Assembly: GCA_019750135.1 (NCBI GenBank)
Contig: JAIEOV010000017.1
Span: 1 to 64,000, forward strand
Length of the DNA: 64,000 nt
Origin: Reyranella sp.
GTDB taxonomy: Bacteria; Pseudomonadota; Alphaproteobacteria; Reyranellales; Reyranellaceae
Reading direction: 5' to 3'
The translations under genes were made by a program, and so were the position numbers. Shown piece by piece: positions 16,830 through 25,129 of this stretch (its first letter is position 1; each line of letters opens with the position of its first letter). The notes beneath the pieces are model-generated. The model worked only from the letters and a program-made list of their open reading frames with translations, did no database searches and was not told the DNA's origin.

Positions 16830-17273
16830 GGTCGCTTGGTTGCGTGCGTTGCGATGGAGCCCGTGCCCGCGAGGCGATCGGCTCGGCCGAAAGGGATCTC
16901 GGGATCGAGCAGCTTCTCGCAGCTCGCCAGAGCGCGAAAGTCCTCGCCGTTGCACGCGGCGGCAGGCCTCGGTGGCGATGTGGCGGGCGCGGCTGACGCG
17001 ATGGCGCTCGATCTTGGACGCGCAGACGCCCAGCGCATGCAAGGTGCGCTCGATCGCTTCGCCGCACAGCGACCCGTTCAGCGCCACTCCCTCACCCAGC
17101 CGGACCGGCCGGGAGTAGGCGTCGATGACTTCGTAGCCGTCGACCGACGCCCGGGCCACCAGGAGCCGGCACTTGTTGGTGCCGAGATCGATGGCGGCGA
17201 AAGTGTGCGCAAAACGACCGCTGTGCCAGCCCCCTCCGTTCCCCCCTGCGTGGGGAGTGGTTTCCCCGGCCAT
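16830..17273 (-). pseudogene. Ppx/GppA phosphatase remnant, frameshifted and truncated
   Basis: The minus strand encodes an N-terminal segment typical of Ppx/GppA exopolyphosphatases: FAAIDLGTNKCRLLVAR, VRLGEGVALNG and ARHIATEACRR. After this the homology jumps to another frame (AACNGEDFRALASCEKLL), consistent with a 1-base deletion near 16985, and then decays. Only about 140 of the usual 350 or more residues remain. An ATG at 17273 is preceded by AAGGAAAGAG, so the 5' end looks like a real old gene start. In alphaproteobacteria an intact Ppx/GppA gene often precedes rlmE. Here the neighbour is an unrelated methyltransferase, so this looks like a scar of insertion or rearrangement at the edge of a transferred block. 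Confidence 0.8.
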
Positions 17274-17372
17274 CTGGAACTCTTTCCTTGGGCCGATGGT
17301 AACCCAGAGGGAAGGCACGGGCCAGCCCTCGCACGGCCGCTCCTGGCGCTACCGCCGTGACCGTCCATCGCG

Positions 17373-17774
17373 CTATGGCAATGTTCGTTTCTCGAAGCCG
17401 AACGTCCAGAACGAGTTAGCGAGGAACTGGAATGCGAATACGGCGCCCATCGAGATGATCTTCGCCAGCCGTGGATCCAGGCCTGAAAGGACGAGGAGCA
17501 TGATGAAAAAGCTGGAGAGGCCCATCCCCGTCCCCGCGACTATCACGAACCTCGTCGCGCGAACCGCCACCGCGTCTGTCTTGCGGAAGTTGTATTTCCG
17601 GTTGAGGGTGAAAGAGACAATGATCCCTGCAGCGATTCCCGCGATATTGGCGACATAGAGGTTCGTTTGCCGATCCAACAGCACGAGGAACAGCGAGTAG
17701 TCCGCTGCGAAGGCGCATGCGCCCACGATACAGTAGACCGCGAACCGCCGCATATGTATTCGCAGCTGCAGCAT
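17373..17774 (-). CDS. GtrA-family membrane protein (polyprenyl-phosphate-sugar flippase)
   Basis: A 133-residue protein with four predicted membrane helices and the GtrA pattern (AVYCIVGACAFAADYSLF, GIIVSFTLNRKYNFR near the middle, FLANSFWTFGFEKR at the C-terminus). GtrA proteins are thought to flip polyprenyl-phosphate-linked monosaccharides across the inner membrane. It lies directly after a DPM1-like GT2 and a GT-C gene, making a three-component Gtr-type glycan-decoration module. The start may be the ATG at 17774 or the one seven codons later. A second GtrA protein sits next to DprE1 at 24661-25062. Confidence 0.85.
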   Translation of the reverse strand: MLQLRIHMRRFAVYCIVGACAFAADYSLFLVLLDRQTNLYVANIAGIAAGIIVSFTLNRKYNFRKTDAVAVRATRFVIVAGTGMGLSSFFIMLLVLSGLDPRLAKIISMGAVFAFQFLANSFWTFGFEKRTLP

Positions 17775-17783
17775 GTTGTGCCG

Positions 17784-18506
17784 TCAGCGATCGTTCCGTC
17801 CGACGACGCTCAGTTCTCGGCGAAGCACACGGAGCCCGGCCAAGTGCTCCGCCGCTATGCGCGGGATTTTGGTGAGACGATAGACCTGTGTCGTGCCGCT
17901 GGCACGGACGCGGTGGTGTACCGGCAGTTCCTTTATTTCGAATCCAAGCGCCGTTGCCCGGGCGACGAACTCCCACCAAAAGCCCTGCTTCAGGATGCCG
18001 ACATTGCCCGAAAGTATGGCATTCAGGCCCACGCGATTGATTAGAATGTAGGGACAGGATGGGTCGCGTAGGCGGACGCTGAACATGAGGCGGTAAACAA
18101 AGCCGAATGCGCCCGACATCAGCTTGCGCATCGCGGTGTCCTTGCGCGGATTGCGGTATCCCATCACTAGATCATGGCCGGGACGAGCAGCGGCAAGCTG
18201 CACGAAGTCCGCTGGGTCGCATTGGCCGTCGGAATCGATGCAAACCACCCAATCGGACTCCGTGGCGCGCAGGCCGTCGATCACGGCGCGCGAGTAGCCC
18301 TTCCTCACCGGATCGGAGATCAACTTGATCGGGAGTTCCTGCGCGAGCTTCTGCAGGACGGGCACGGTGTCGTCGCTCGATCCATCCTCACAGATGACGA
18401 AGCGGATAGGAATCCCGGCTTCCACGGCAACTTTCTGATGGAATTCCCGTAGCGTTGCGCCAATGGAGGCGCCTTCGTTGTGCACTGGCAACACGACATC
18501 GATCAT
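17784..18506 (-). CDS. GT2 glycosyltransferase, dolichol/polyprenyl-phosphate sugar synthase-like
   Basis: A 240-residue GT-A transferase with VVLPVHNEGASIG at the N-terminus, CEDGSSDDT, and the metal-binding DSDGQ (CIDSDGQCDP). No C-terminal membrane helices are apparent. The sequence order matches polyprenyl-phosphate mannose/glucose synthases (GtrB, DPM1), which charge a polyprenyl phosphate with a hexose from a nucleotide sugar in the cytoplasm. The start ATG at 18506 overlaps the stop of the upstream GT-C gene (ATGA) and has GGGAAGAG before it. With the GtrA and GT-C genes it would form a donor-flip-transfer module. Confidence 0.85.
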   Translation of the reverse strand: MIDVVLPVHNEGASIGATLREFHQKVAVEAGIPIRFVICEDGSSDDTVPVLQKLAQELPIKLISDPVRKGYSRAVIDGLRATESDWVVCIDSDGQCDPADFVQLAAARPGHDLVMGYRNPRKDTAMRKLMSGAFGFVYRLMFSVRLRDPSCPYILINRVGLNAILSGNVGILKQGFWWEFVARATALGFEIKELPVHHRVRASGTTQVYRLTKIPRIAAEHLAGLRVLRRELSVVGRNDR

Positions 18507-20074
18507 TTGACACTCTTCCCGGCAGCGAAGGTGAATCCCCACCACCCGTCCTGAAAATAGTGGATGGTGATGCTATCAGGTGGCGCATCCTGCAGGCCGA
18601 GGGCGGCAAGCAAAGCCGTCCGCATTCCCGGAATACTGTCGTGATAGATGCCGTGCGCACTCCATCCGACGATGGGACAACCCTTGCCTGCCAGACGCGC
18701 CCGCATCTCATCGGCCAGGCCCGGATCGATGCGGCGCGCTTCTATGTCCTCGAGGTAGACGATTTTCGTCGTGGCATAGCCCTGCAGATATCGTCCGTAG
18801 ATGGCCGAAAACAGCCTTTGGTCGTAGTCGTTGCGATACCAGCCCTTGCGATCGAGGTCGATCACCGGGATGACGGCTCCGCGACAGGCAGGGACATTCC
18901 GGATCCATTCGGCCGACTGCCGAAACGGTTCGCTCCAAAGCAACGGCGACTCCTTTGGCGAGACACGCAGCGTCACGATGGTTGCCATCCAGAAGACGAC
19001 AAGCGCGAGCGCCAACGCGAGACAGGCGCGTGCCACAGGGCCGATGGATTGCTGGGCCCAGTCGTAAAGCCGCGCCCAGATCGCCCAAAGGAAAGGAGAG
19101 CAGATCAGGAGATTCCTGTCCGTGAAGTTCGGGGAGAACAATGTGCTGCTCACGATCCCGCCCACCAGAACGAGAACGGGAACGCCGACGATCAATGTGT
19201 CCGTGCCGTCGAGTTCAAGAGCCGGACGTCGCTTCGCCGAGAGATGGCCGATGATGATCGCTGCAAGGCAAAGGGCAATGGCGAGCGCCCCCTTGCGGCC
19301 GAGCGAATAATGGAAGGCGCTGCGAATGCCCGCCACGTACCAGTGGAACGTATTGGGAATGTAGAAATTGTTCGGATCGACCTGCACGTGCGGCGTGACG
19401 ACGAAGTGCAGGTAGAGCAGGGTCGCTGCCACGAGCACCGCGCCTATCAGGCAAAGTGCCAACCGCTCACGCCGTCGATGCAGGAAGAGCACCATCAGCA
19501 CGGCGAGACCTTCGATCGTGAAGTAGTAGTGCACGAAGACGCCAAGCAGCAGGACAATGCCGAGTGCCGCATATATGGATCTTTGGAACGACTGCGGCGG
19601 GCTGCGAAGGATCTGCAGGGCAAGGATCAGGACAACGGCGCTCAGCGCGAGGCAAACCGTATAGAATCGAGCGTTCTGCGACTGGAAGAACCAGAACATG
19701 GAGCCCGTCGCCATGGCAGCCGCAAACAGACGAGCCGACAGGCTGAAGCAACGACGCGTGCCGACGACGAACAGGGCGATCGAAGCACAGGCAAAAAAGG
19801 CGCTGAAAGCGCGCAACGCCGCGTCGCCCGTCCCGAAGGCTTTCGCGAAGTAGAAGAGCGCGACGTAGTACAGAGGTGGTGTTGTATCGGCCGCGATCCG
19901 AGCCATGGTCGCCCGCAAATCCGTGGCGTCGCCGATGGCCGCCGCACCGGAGAGTTCGTCGAACCAGAAGCTGTGATAGGTGAGGCCGATCCACGCACCG
20001 GCCAGGCCGATTCCGCAAGCAACGCCGAATGCGAGCTGGGGGAGTCTCGTCGGCAGCGCAGAAGGAGTTGTCAC
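18503..20074 (-). CDS. Polytopic GT-C glycosyltransferase (PMT/ArnT-like)
   Basis: A 523-residue inner-membrane protein with roughly ten hydrophobic segments. An acidic first-loop motif, SFWFDELSGAAAIG, is typical of GT-C enzymes that use polyprenyl-phosphate sugars, and TPPLYYVALFYFAK follows. A soluble region of about 130 residues lies at the C-terminus. It probably transfers a sugar to a glycan or lipid acceptor in the periplasm. The start is the GTG at 20074, overlapping the upstream stop as GTGA; the ORF-track start at 20509 runs into the neighbouring gene. It could use the hexose donor from the adjoining GT2 or the arabinofuranose donor from the genes at 22.6-26 kb; the sequence does not decide. 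Confidence 0.8.
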   Translation of the reverse strand: MTTPSALPTRLPQLAFGVACGIGLAGAWIGLTYHSFWFDELSGAAAIGDATDLRATMARIAADTTPPLYYVALFYFAKAFGTGDAALRAFSAFFACASIALFVVGTRRCFSLSARLFAAAMATGSMFWFFQSQNARFYTVCLALSAVVLILALQILRSPPQSFQRSIYAALGIVLLLGVFVHYYFTIEGLAVLMVLFLHRRRERLALCLIGAVLVAATLLYLHFVVTPHVQVDPNNFYIPNTFHWYVAGIRSAFHYSLGRKGALAIALCLAAIIIGHLSAKRRPALELDGTDTLIVGVPVLVLVGGIVSSTLFSPNFTDRNLLICSPFLWAIWARLYDWAQQSIGPVARACLALALALVVFWMATIVTLRVSPKESPLLWSEPFRQSAEWIRNVPACRGAVIPVIDLDRKGWYRNDYDQRLFSAIYGRYLQGYATTKIVYLEDIEARRIDPGLADEMRARLAGKGCPIVGWSAHGIYHDSIPGMRTALLAALGLQDAPPDSITIHYFQDGWWGFTFAAGKSVK

Positions 20075-21129
20075 CGCGAGGATCGATTGAAGACGAAATC
20101 GAACTTCTTGCCGATGTAGCTTCGCTGGAAGGGCTCCCGCATGCGCCACAAGCCGGCATCGATGACAAAATGCGACATGACGACCCCGAGCACGGCGCCG
20201 GCGAACAGGTGCTCGTACCACTCGGTTGCGTTGGGCAGGGCAAGGCCGCCGAGCAGAAGGTAGTAACCGACTCCTGAGATGACAGCGAACGCCCCCAGGG
20301 AGGCCAACGGGGCCTTCGTCCGCCCGCTCACGACGGTCATGAACACGAGATATTGCAGCCCGTGCGCCAGCGCGAAACCCGTGATCGCCGATGGCGCGTC
20401 CGGAAACAGGTAGGTGGGCAGGAAGAAGAGCGAGCCGTAGACAAAGAAAGCCAAGCGCAATGGGTTCCGGCGCAAGCTGTCGTTGCACCAGAGCGCGATC
20501 GCGAAGCACAGCAAGACTGGGGCATAGGCAAAGACGCCGAAGTGATACATCTGCGCGAACTCGCCGGCGCGATCGGGAAGATTAATGTCGAAGAAGTGCA
20601 GGAAGCCCAGGGCTCCTGGCAGGAATGCTGCCGCCAATGTTCGGCGTTCCCACTTCGACAACGGGGCGCCATCCGTACCGGCACAAACGAAGCTAAGCAC
20701 GCCAAAGTTTTGCTTCTGATAGTGCCAGAGCTGCCACATCAAATAGGCGCCTAGAAGGTACGACCGCGTCGCGGCGTTCGCCGCGGCGAATACGACCGCA
20801 GTGCCGACGATGATGGCAATCGGAGCCAAGACGTATCGACCCCTGTTGTGCCAGAAGTACGTGCGTACCGTGGGATCGGTGTAAAACCAGCCGGTCGCTG
20901 CCACGTGAAGCTGGGCACCCAGAATATTGAACAAGGCCACGGCATAGATTGCCGCTTGCACATTTGGGAACAGATGCCGCTGTGCCGGAATAAAAAGGAT
21001 CGGCAGCAAGCTCGCGGCCGTCATAGCCAAAAGAAAGAGTGTCCAACGCGCGTTTCTGCCGACGGGGCGACTTCTCAACTCCAACGACGATTGCGTGTTG
21101 ACCATTTCCCGCTTTATCAACCGAAACAT
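20071..21129 (-). CDS. Polytopic membrane protein of unknown function with conserved-looking histidines
   Basis: About 352 residues, mostly eight to nine hydrophobic helices. I do not recognise the family. Histidines sit in or next to helices in motifs such as QLHVAATGWF, LWHYQKQNFG, MYHFGVFAY, LAHGLQYLVF and SHFVIDAGLWRMRE. This layout recalls membrane-bound oxygenases or desaturase-like enzymes, but no known His-box pattern is matched. It is the first gene of the leftward unit that includes the GT-C, GT2 and GtrA genes (GTGA overlap with the next), so it may act on the same lipid-linked sugar or acceptor. The start is uncertain: ATG at 21129 or 21105. Confidence 0.6.
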   Translation of the reverse strand: MFRLIKREMVNTQSSLELRSRPVGRNARWTLFLLAMTAASLLPILFIPAQRHLFPNVQAAIYAVALFNILGAQLHVAATGWFYTDPTVRTYFWHNRGRYVLAPIAIIVGTAVVFAAANAATRSYLLGAYLMWQLWHYQKQNFGVLSFVCAGTDGAPLSKWERRTLAAAFLPGALGFLHFFDINLPDRAGEFAQMYHFGVFAYAPVLLCFAIALWCNDSLRRNPLRLAFFVYGSLFFLPTYLFPDAPSAITGFALAHGLQYLVFMTVVSGRTKAPLASLGAFAVISGVGYYLLLGGLALPNATEWYEHLFAGAVLGVVMSHFVIDAGLWRMREPFQRSYIGKKFDFVFNRSSR

Positions 21130-21286
21130 CGCCAATTGCAAACAATTTTCGGTTGGAATGCGGCTACAATCAGTGGTTGAGTCGTTTCTGGAGTGCGCAA
21201 TGTGCAGAGGTCTCGTCCCTAGCCGATACACGTGCCACTTGGCACCGCTGCCGCAACTGGGCTAAGCACCCGGCAGGAGGTGCTAG

Positions 21287-22561
21287 ATGGAGAAGGATGC
21301 CGGCAAGACCGGCGCAGCGATGCTGCTCGTCGTTGCAAGCCCATTCATTCTGTTCCTGTATCCAACGATTCTGGTGCTCGGCGAACCTTCCCAAGTCCCC
21401 GTCATCGCCCACCGATACTCCTACGGCGCGGCAGCCTTCCTGCTCTTGGCCGCCCTCCTCTACGCCATTTTCGCTCTCGCGCTGCTACGGCGCAGCGGCA
21501 CGCTCCTCGTCATTTGCCTGATTGCACTGGCCGTTCTCACCTTTCCGCTGCCCGCGAGCAACGTGATCTCCGCAGGGGCGGCGATCCCCCTCTTGCTCGC
21601 CGCGACGCGGCTACTCACCGCGATCGTTTTGGCGGTCGCCGCCGGGATCTGTGTGCGCGGCAGGCAGCCCGGAGGAGCGCTCGCCGCCGTCGCCGGCGCC
21701 GCGTTGCTCTTCGTGCCGTCGGCAATCGACACCGGCTACCTGCTCTGGCAGGCGAAAGGCGGACCGGCGGGCACCATCAGCGTCACCGTGGGCTATCGCG
21801 TGCCCTACGACCTCGGCAAACTCAACGGCCACGACATCGTGCTGGTCGGAGATTCCTTCGTCTGGGGCCAGGGAGTCGACATCCGCGAGCGTGTCGGTGA
21901 TGTCCTGCAGGCCGACTTGCAGCGGCGCGACCCGGCGGCCAGAGTCTACAGCCTCGGCATGATAGGTGCCGGCCTCAACGATTACGTGAAGGCGCTGAGC
22001 GAGGTCCCACCGGCGCCGAAGATCCGGCGGGTGATCGTGTCCTTCTATCAGAACGACATGCCGCCCCGCGATACGCTTGGCGGCTGGATGGAGCGGCTTT
22101 CTTTGGCGCTGGGCCGATCGTCGGTCAGCGCCCGGATGGTGCTCGACATCGCCAGACTGTCGCTCGCGCCGACGGTCGACGGCTACATCGACCTGGTTCT
22201 CGGCGACTTCGACCAGCAGGGAGCGGCCTTCCCGGCACGCTGGCGACTCCTGGTCGAGTCCTTCGACACGCTGTACCGGCTGGCAGCGGAACGATCCCTG
22301 GAACAGCCGATCCTGGCGATCGTTCCGATGCTCACGGCTGCCGAGGGCGAGAGGTGGCGTGACGCGCATCGGCGCGTTGCCGCAGTTGCGGCGGCAGCGG
22401 GCTTCGCGGTCGTCGACCTCTATGAGGACTACGGGACGGGAACGGCCGCGGCGCTGCGCTATCGGGTGGCCGCCAACGATCCGCATTTCGACGTCGCGGG
22501 CAATCAGTTGTTTGCACAAAAGCTTGCAGCAGCCATGATCGGCCGGACGCGCGAACCGTAG
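21287..22561 (+). CDS. SGNH-type hydrolase with N-terminal membrane domain
   Basis: The 424-residue protein has about five N-terminal hydrophobic helices (to about residue 160). A periplasmic SGNH/GDSL domain follows, with HDIVLVGDSFVWGQG (nucleophile Ser), SFYQND and the C-terminal NDPHFDVAGNQ carrying the Asp-x-His pair. Such proteins add or remove acyl groups on glycans, or act as esterases. An excellent ribosome-binding site (AGGAGGTGCTAG) fixes the ATG at 21287. The gene is alone on the plus strand, divergent from the GT-C unit and convergent with dprE2. A role in O-acylating the locus glycan is likely but unproven. Confidence 0.8.
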   Translation: MEKDAGKTGAAMLLVVASPFILFLYPTILVLGEPSQVPVIAHRYSYGAAAFLLLAALLYAIFALALLRRSGTLLVICLIALAVLTFPLPASNVISAGAAIPLLLAATRLLTAIVLAVAAGICVRGRQPGGALAAVAGAALLFVPSAIDTGYLLWQAKGGPAGTISVTVGYRVPYDLGKLNGHDIVLVGDSFVWGQGVDIRERVGDVLQADLQRRDPAARVYSLGMIGAGLNDYVKALSEVPPAPKIRRVIVSFYQNDMPPRDTLGGWMERLSLALGRSSVSARMVLDIARLSLAPTVDGYIDLVLGDFDQQGAAFPARWRLLVESFDTLYRLAAERSLEQPILAIVPMLTAAEGERWRDAHRRVAAVAAAAGFAVVDLYEDYGTGTAAALRYRVAANDPHFDVAGNQLFAQKLAAAMIGRTREP

Positions 22562-22611
22562 CGTAGGGTGGCTCGGCAAAGCTGACGCACGCGACACGTC
22601 GAGGCTGCCCG

Positions 22612-23352
22612 CTAAATATTGAGCCGGTTGAACACGACCCGCGGCAGATTGCGCACGACGAACATGATCAGCCCCCAGCGCGCCGGAACGTAGAACACCG
22701 GCCGCTTGGCATCGATTCCGCGCACCATGGCCTGCGCCACTTCCTCGACCGAGGCCGGCCGGCCGCCGCGCGCCTTGAGGGGCGCGGCCATCGGCGTGTC
22801 GGTTGGCCCGGGCTTGATCAGCACGACGGCGACCGGGCTGCCGGCGAAGCGATGCTGCAGGCCCTCGGCGTAACACTCGATGAAGCTCTTCGCCGCCCCA
22901 TAGACGTAGTTGGTCTTGCGGCCGCGATCGCCAGCGACCGAACCGATGATCGCCAGCGTGCCGCGCCCTGCCCTTGCCAATTGCGCGGCGAAAGCCTCGG
23001 CGAACAGGGCCGGCGATACTGCGTTCACCTCCACGGTGCTGCGGCAGAGAGCGAGGTCGGCTTCGGCCAACCGCTGCTCGGGAAGGCTGCCATGGGCGAT
23101 CAGCACGATGTCGATCGGCGCGTCGGCTGCAGCCCGTTCGGCCAGCCGGCCGATCGCCGTCGCATCGAGGAAGTCCAAACTCGCCACCTGGACCGTCGAC
23201 GTCGGGCTGCGCACCTTGAGGTCTTGCGCCACACGTTCGGCCTTGGCCGTATCGCGCGCCACCAGCAGCAGATCACAGGCCGTGCGCTGTACCCAGATCC
23301 GACAGCAATGCTCGGCAATCGCCGACGTTGCTCCGATCACGACTATCCTCAC
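22612..23352 (-). CDS. dprE2: DprE2-like SDR, polyprenylphosphoryl-2-keto-ribose reductase
   Basis: The 246-residue SDR has VVIGATSAIAEHCCR at the NADH site, IIGSVAGDRGRK, and the catalytic YGAAK. The C-terminal VFYVPARWGLIMFVVRNLPR is a feature of DprE2 and related membrane-associated SDRs. DprE2 reduces the keto intermediate formed by DprE1 to polyprenylphosphoryl-D-arabinofuranose. It follows the DprE1 gene by 19 bases, which supports the assignment. The start is a GTG at 23352 with AAGGAGG upstream. It could in principle be another SDR, but the pairing with DprE1, GtrA and UbiA-type neighbours makes that unlikely. Confidence 0.87.
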   Translation of the reverse strand: MRIVVIGATSAIAEHCCRIWVQRTACDLLLVARDTAKAERVAQDLKVRSPTSTVQVASLDFLDATAIGRLAERAAADAPIDIVLIAHGSLPEQRLAEADLALCRSTVEVNAVSPALFAEAFAAQLARAGRGTLAIIGSVAGDRGRKTNYVYGAAKSFIECYAEGLQHRFAGSPVAVVLIKPGPTDTPMAAPLKARGGRPASVEEVAQAMVRGIDAKRPVFYVPARWGLIMFVVRNLPRVVFNRLNI

Positions 23353-23371
23353 TCCAGCCCTCCTTCGGCCT

Positions 23372-24664
23372 TCAGCTTCCCATCAACCGCCGCGACATCG
23401 CCGAGCTGATGCCGGGATCGCGATAGCGCACGAATTCACCGAGGCGCGGATACCCGGCCTCGAACATCGCCCGCGGCATGCGTGCATCCTTTGCGGGATA
23501 GAGCCGGCCGCCCGCCGCAACGACCAAGGCGTCGAGGCGCTCGAACAAGGCCTCGATGCCCGCATGATTGTGGAAATCGAGCGCCAGTGTCGCGCCCGGC
23601 CGGGGAAAGCTCAGCAGGCCCGGCGGCCAACGCTCCCCGAACGTCTTCAGCACTGCCAGGACCGATCCGGCGCCGGATCGGCCGATCGCCTCCAGCAGGC
23701 TTGCAATCGCCGCCAGCGCGTTCTCGTGCGGCACGACACACTGATACTGGTAGAAGCCGGCCGGTCCATAGGCACGGTTCCAGCCGGCGATGGCGTCGAG
23801 CGGAAACAGAAACGGCTGGTAGTGGACGATGCGCGGCCCAAGATGCCGTTGGTTGGACCACCAGTAGAGCTGGTTGATCGGCTTCAGTGTCAGGCGATTT
23901 ATTAAGGAGATCGGGGGCGACACCGGCATGGCGAGCGATCGGGCGCGCCAAGCGCCCTGCTGAACGGCGGCAGGGCGGGCGCGCAGAAAGAGGCCGCGGC
24001 CAGCGTCGCCTGACGTGCAGTCGATCCAGGAAACCGTGTGTTCCCAGGCAGGATGTGATTCGTCGGACAGCCGGAAAAAGGCGTCGAGCCCCATGTAGGC
24101 GATGGTCTCGGCTTCGAGCCAAGGTCCCGGGACGCGCCGCAGCTGCAGCTCGGCCTCGACGATGAGCCCGGTCAGGCCAAGGCCCCCGACGGTCGCCGCG
24201 AACCAGTCGGGCCGTTCGGCCGGGCCGCAGACGATCTCCTCGCCATCGCAGCGCTGCAGGCGGATCGACATGACGTGGTCTCCGAAGGTCCCACTGCCAT
24301 GATGATTCTTGCCGTGGACGTCGTTGGCGATGGCGCCGCCCACCGTGACCTGCCGAGTGCCCGGCAGTACCGGCAGGCCCCAGCCGCGCGGCAGAAACAG
24401 GTCCTGGATATCGCGCAGCACCACGCCTGCCTCGCAGACCAGGCGGCCCGTCGCTTCATCGAAGTCGATGAAACGATCGAGGCCGGCCGTCCGCCACAGG
24501 GTGCCGCCGGGATTGAGGCAGACGTCACCGTAGCTGCGACCGAGCCCATAGGCGATGCCAGGCCGGCTGCGAACCAGCGCGGCTGTGACGGCAGTCCGAT
24601 CCGAGAGCTCCACAACGTCGTGCGGCAGCGCCGACAACCGCCCCCAGGACGACACCGGCCTCAT
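23372..24664 (-). CDS. dprE1: DprE1-like FAD-dependent oxidase of the arabinofuranose-donor pathway
   Basis: A 430-residue FAD-linked oxidase of the vanillyl-alcohol-oxidase fold. It shows GLGRSYGDVCLNPGG, VHGKNHHGSGTFG for FAD binding, FYQYQCVVP in the substrate domain, and GGRLYPAKDAR, whose Lys matches the mycobacterial active-site Lys418. DprE1 oxidises the 2-hydroxyl of polyprenylphosphoryl ribose. The start ATG at 24664 overlaps the GtrA stop (ATGA); the long ORF-track version is an artefact of the open upstream frame. The residue aligned with mycobacterial Cys387, the benzothiazinone target, is Ala here (LALDF versus CVDF). The gene order GtrA-DprE1-DprE2 equals Rv3789-Rv3790-Rv3791. 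Confidence 0.9.
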   Translation of the reverse strand: MRPVSSWGRLSALPHDVVELSDRTAVTAALVRSRPGIAYGLGRSYGDVCLNPGGTLWRTAGLDRFIDFDEATGRLVCEAGVVLRDIQDLFLPRGWGLPVLPGTRQVTVGGAIANDVHGKNHHGSGTFGDHVMSIRLQRCDGEEIVCGPAERPDWFAATVGGLGLTGLIVEAELQLRRVPGPWLEAETIAYMGLDAFFRLSDESHPAWEHTVSWIDCTSGDAGRGLFLRARPAAVQQGAWRARSLAMPVSPPISLINRLTLKPINQLYWWSNQRHLGPRIVHYQPFLFPLDAIAGWNRAYGPAGFYQYQCVVPHENALAAIASLLEAIGRSGAGSVLAVLKTFGERWPPGLLSFPRPGATLALDFHNHAGIEALFERLDALVVAAGGRLYPAKDARMPRAMFEAGYPRLGEFVRYRDPGISSAMSRRLMGS

Positions 24665-25062
24665 GGGGTGGCAGCGCGGAACACGAAGCGCTTGTCGAGG
24701 TGATACTTTGCCCAATAGCCGATGACGAGGCCGATCAGCCCGCCGAGGTAGCGCAGCCTCTTGTCCTGGAAGGCGCTGTAGAAGGCGAATTCGAAACCCC
24801 AGAAGACCAGGGTGGTGACGACACCCATGCCGGAGTAGAGGATGAAGGTCTGCAAGTCGTGCGCCGCACTCTCGGCCTTGAAGCTGAAGATGAAGATCTT
24901 GTCGAGCACGTACTTGAGAGCCAAGCCGACCGCGGTGCCGACCAGCACCGAGAGCTCGATCTGCCACGGACCAGTCCACAGATAGACGGCGAGCGCCTGC
25001 GCCGCGAGGTTCGCGGCCATCGCGATCAGGGCAATGATCGCGTAGACGATCGCAAGCCGCAT
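24661..25062 (-). CDS. GtrA-family membrane protein linked to the arabinofuranose donor (Rv3789-like)
   Basis: A 133-residue four-helix protein of the GtrA family (LKYVLDKIFIFSFK, GLIGLVIGYWAKYHLDKRFVFR). In mycobacteria the equivalent protein Rv3789 is encoded beside DprE1 and has been proposed to flip or organise the arabinose donor. The same neighbourhood here argues for a role with polyprenylphosphoryl arabinofuranose. The ATG at 25062 is preceded by AAAGG and leaves 67 bases to the divergent UbiA gene. The ORF-track start at 25248 would overlap that gene and is rejected. Confidence 0.83.
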   Translation of the reverse strand: MRLAIVYAIIALIAMAANLAAQALAVYLWTGPWQIELSVLVGTAVGLALKYVLDKIFIFSFKAESAAHDLQTFILYSGMGVVTTLVFWGFEFAFYSAFQDKRLRYLGGLIGLVIGYWAKYHLDKRFVFRAATP

Positions 25063-25129
25063 CGATTGACCTTTTCCATGCTCCCGGTCCCCAGTATAAG
25101 CATGTTGGGGGTATGGTCTCGTTATCAAT

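Noticed and set aside
18455-20119. 554-residue plus-strand ORF
   Set aside because: It is antisense to the GT-C gene and is Arg/Glu-rich without recognisable motifs.
22561-22600. GTAGGGTGG-like sequence resembling a common dispersed repeat of alphaproteobacteria
   Set aside because: Only a short partial match is present and no second arm was seen, so it was not annotated as a repeat.
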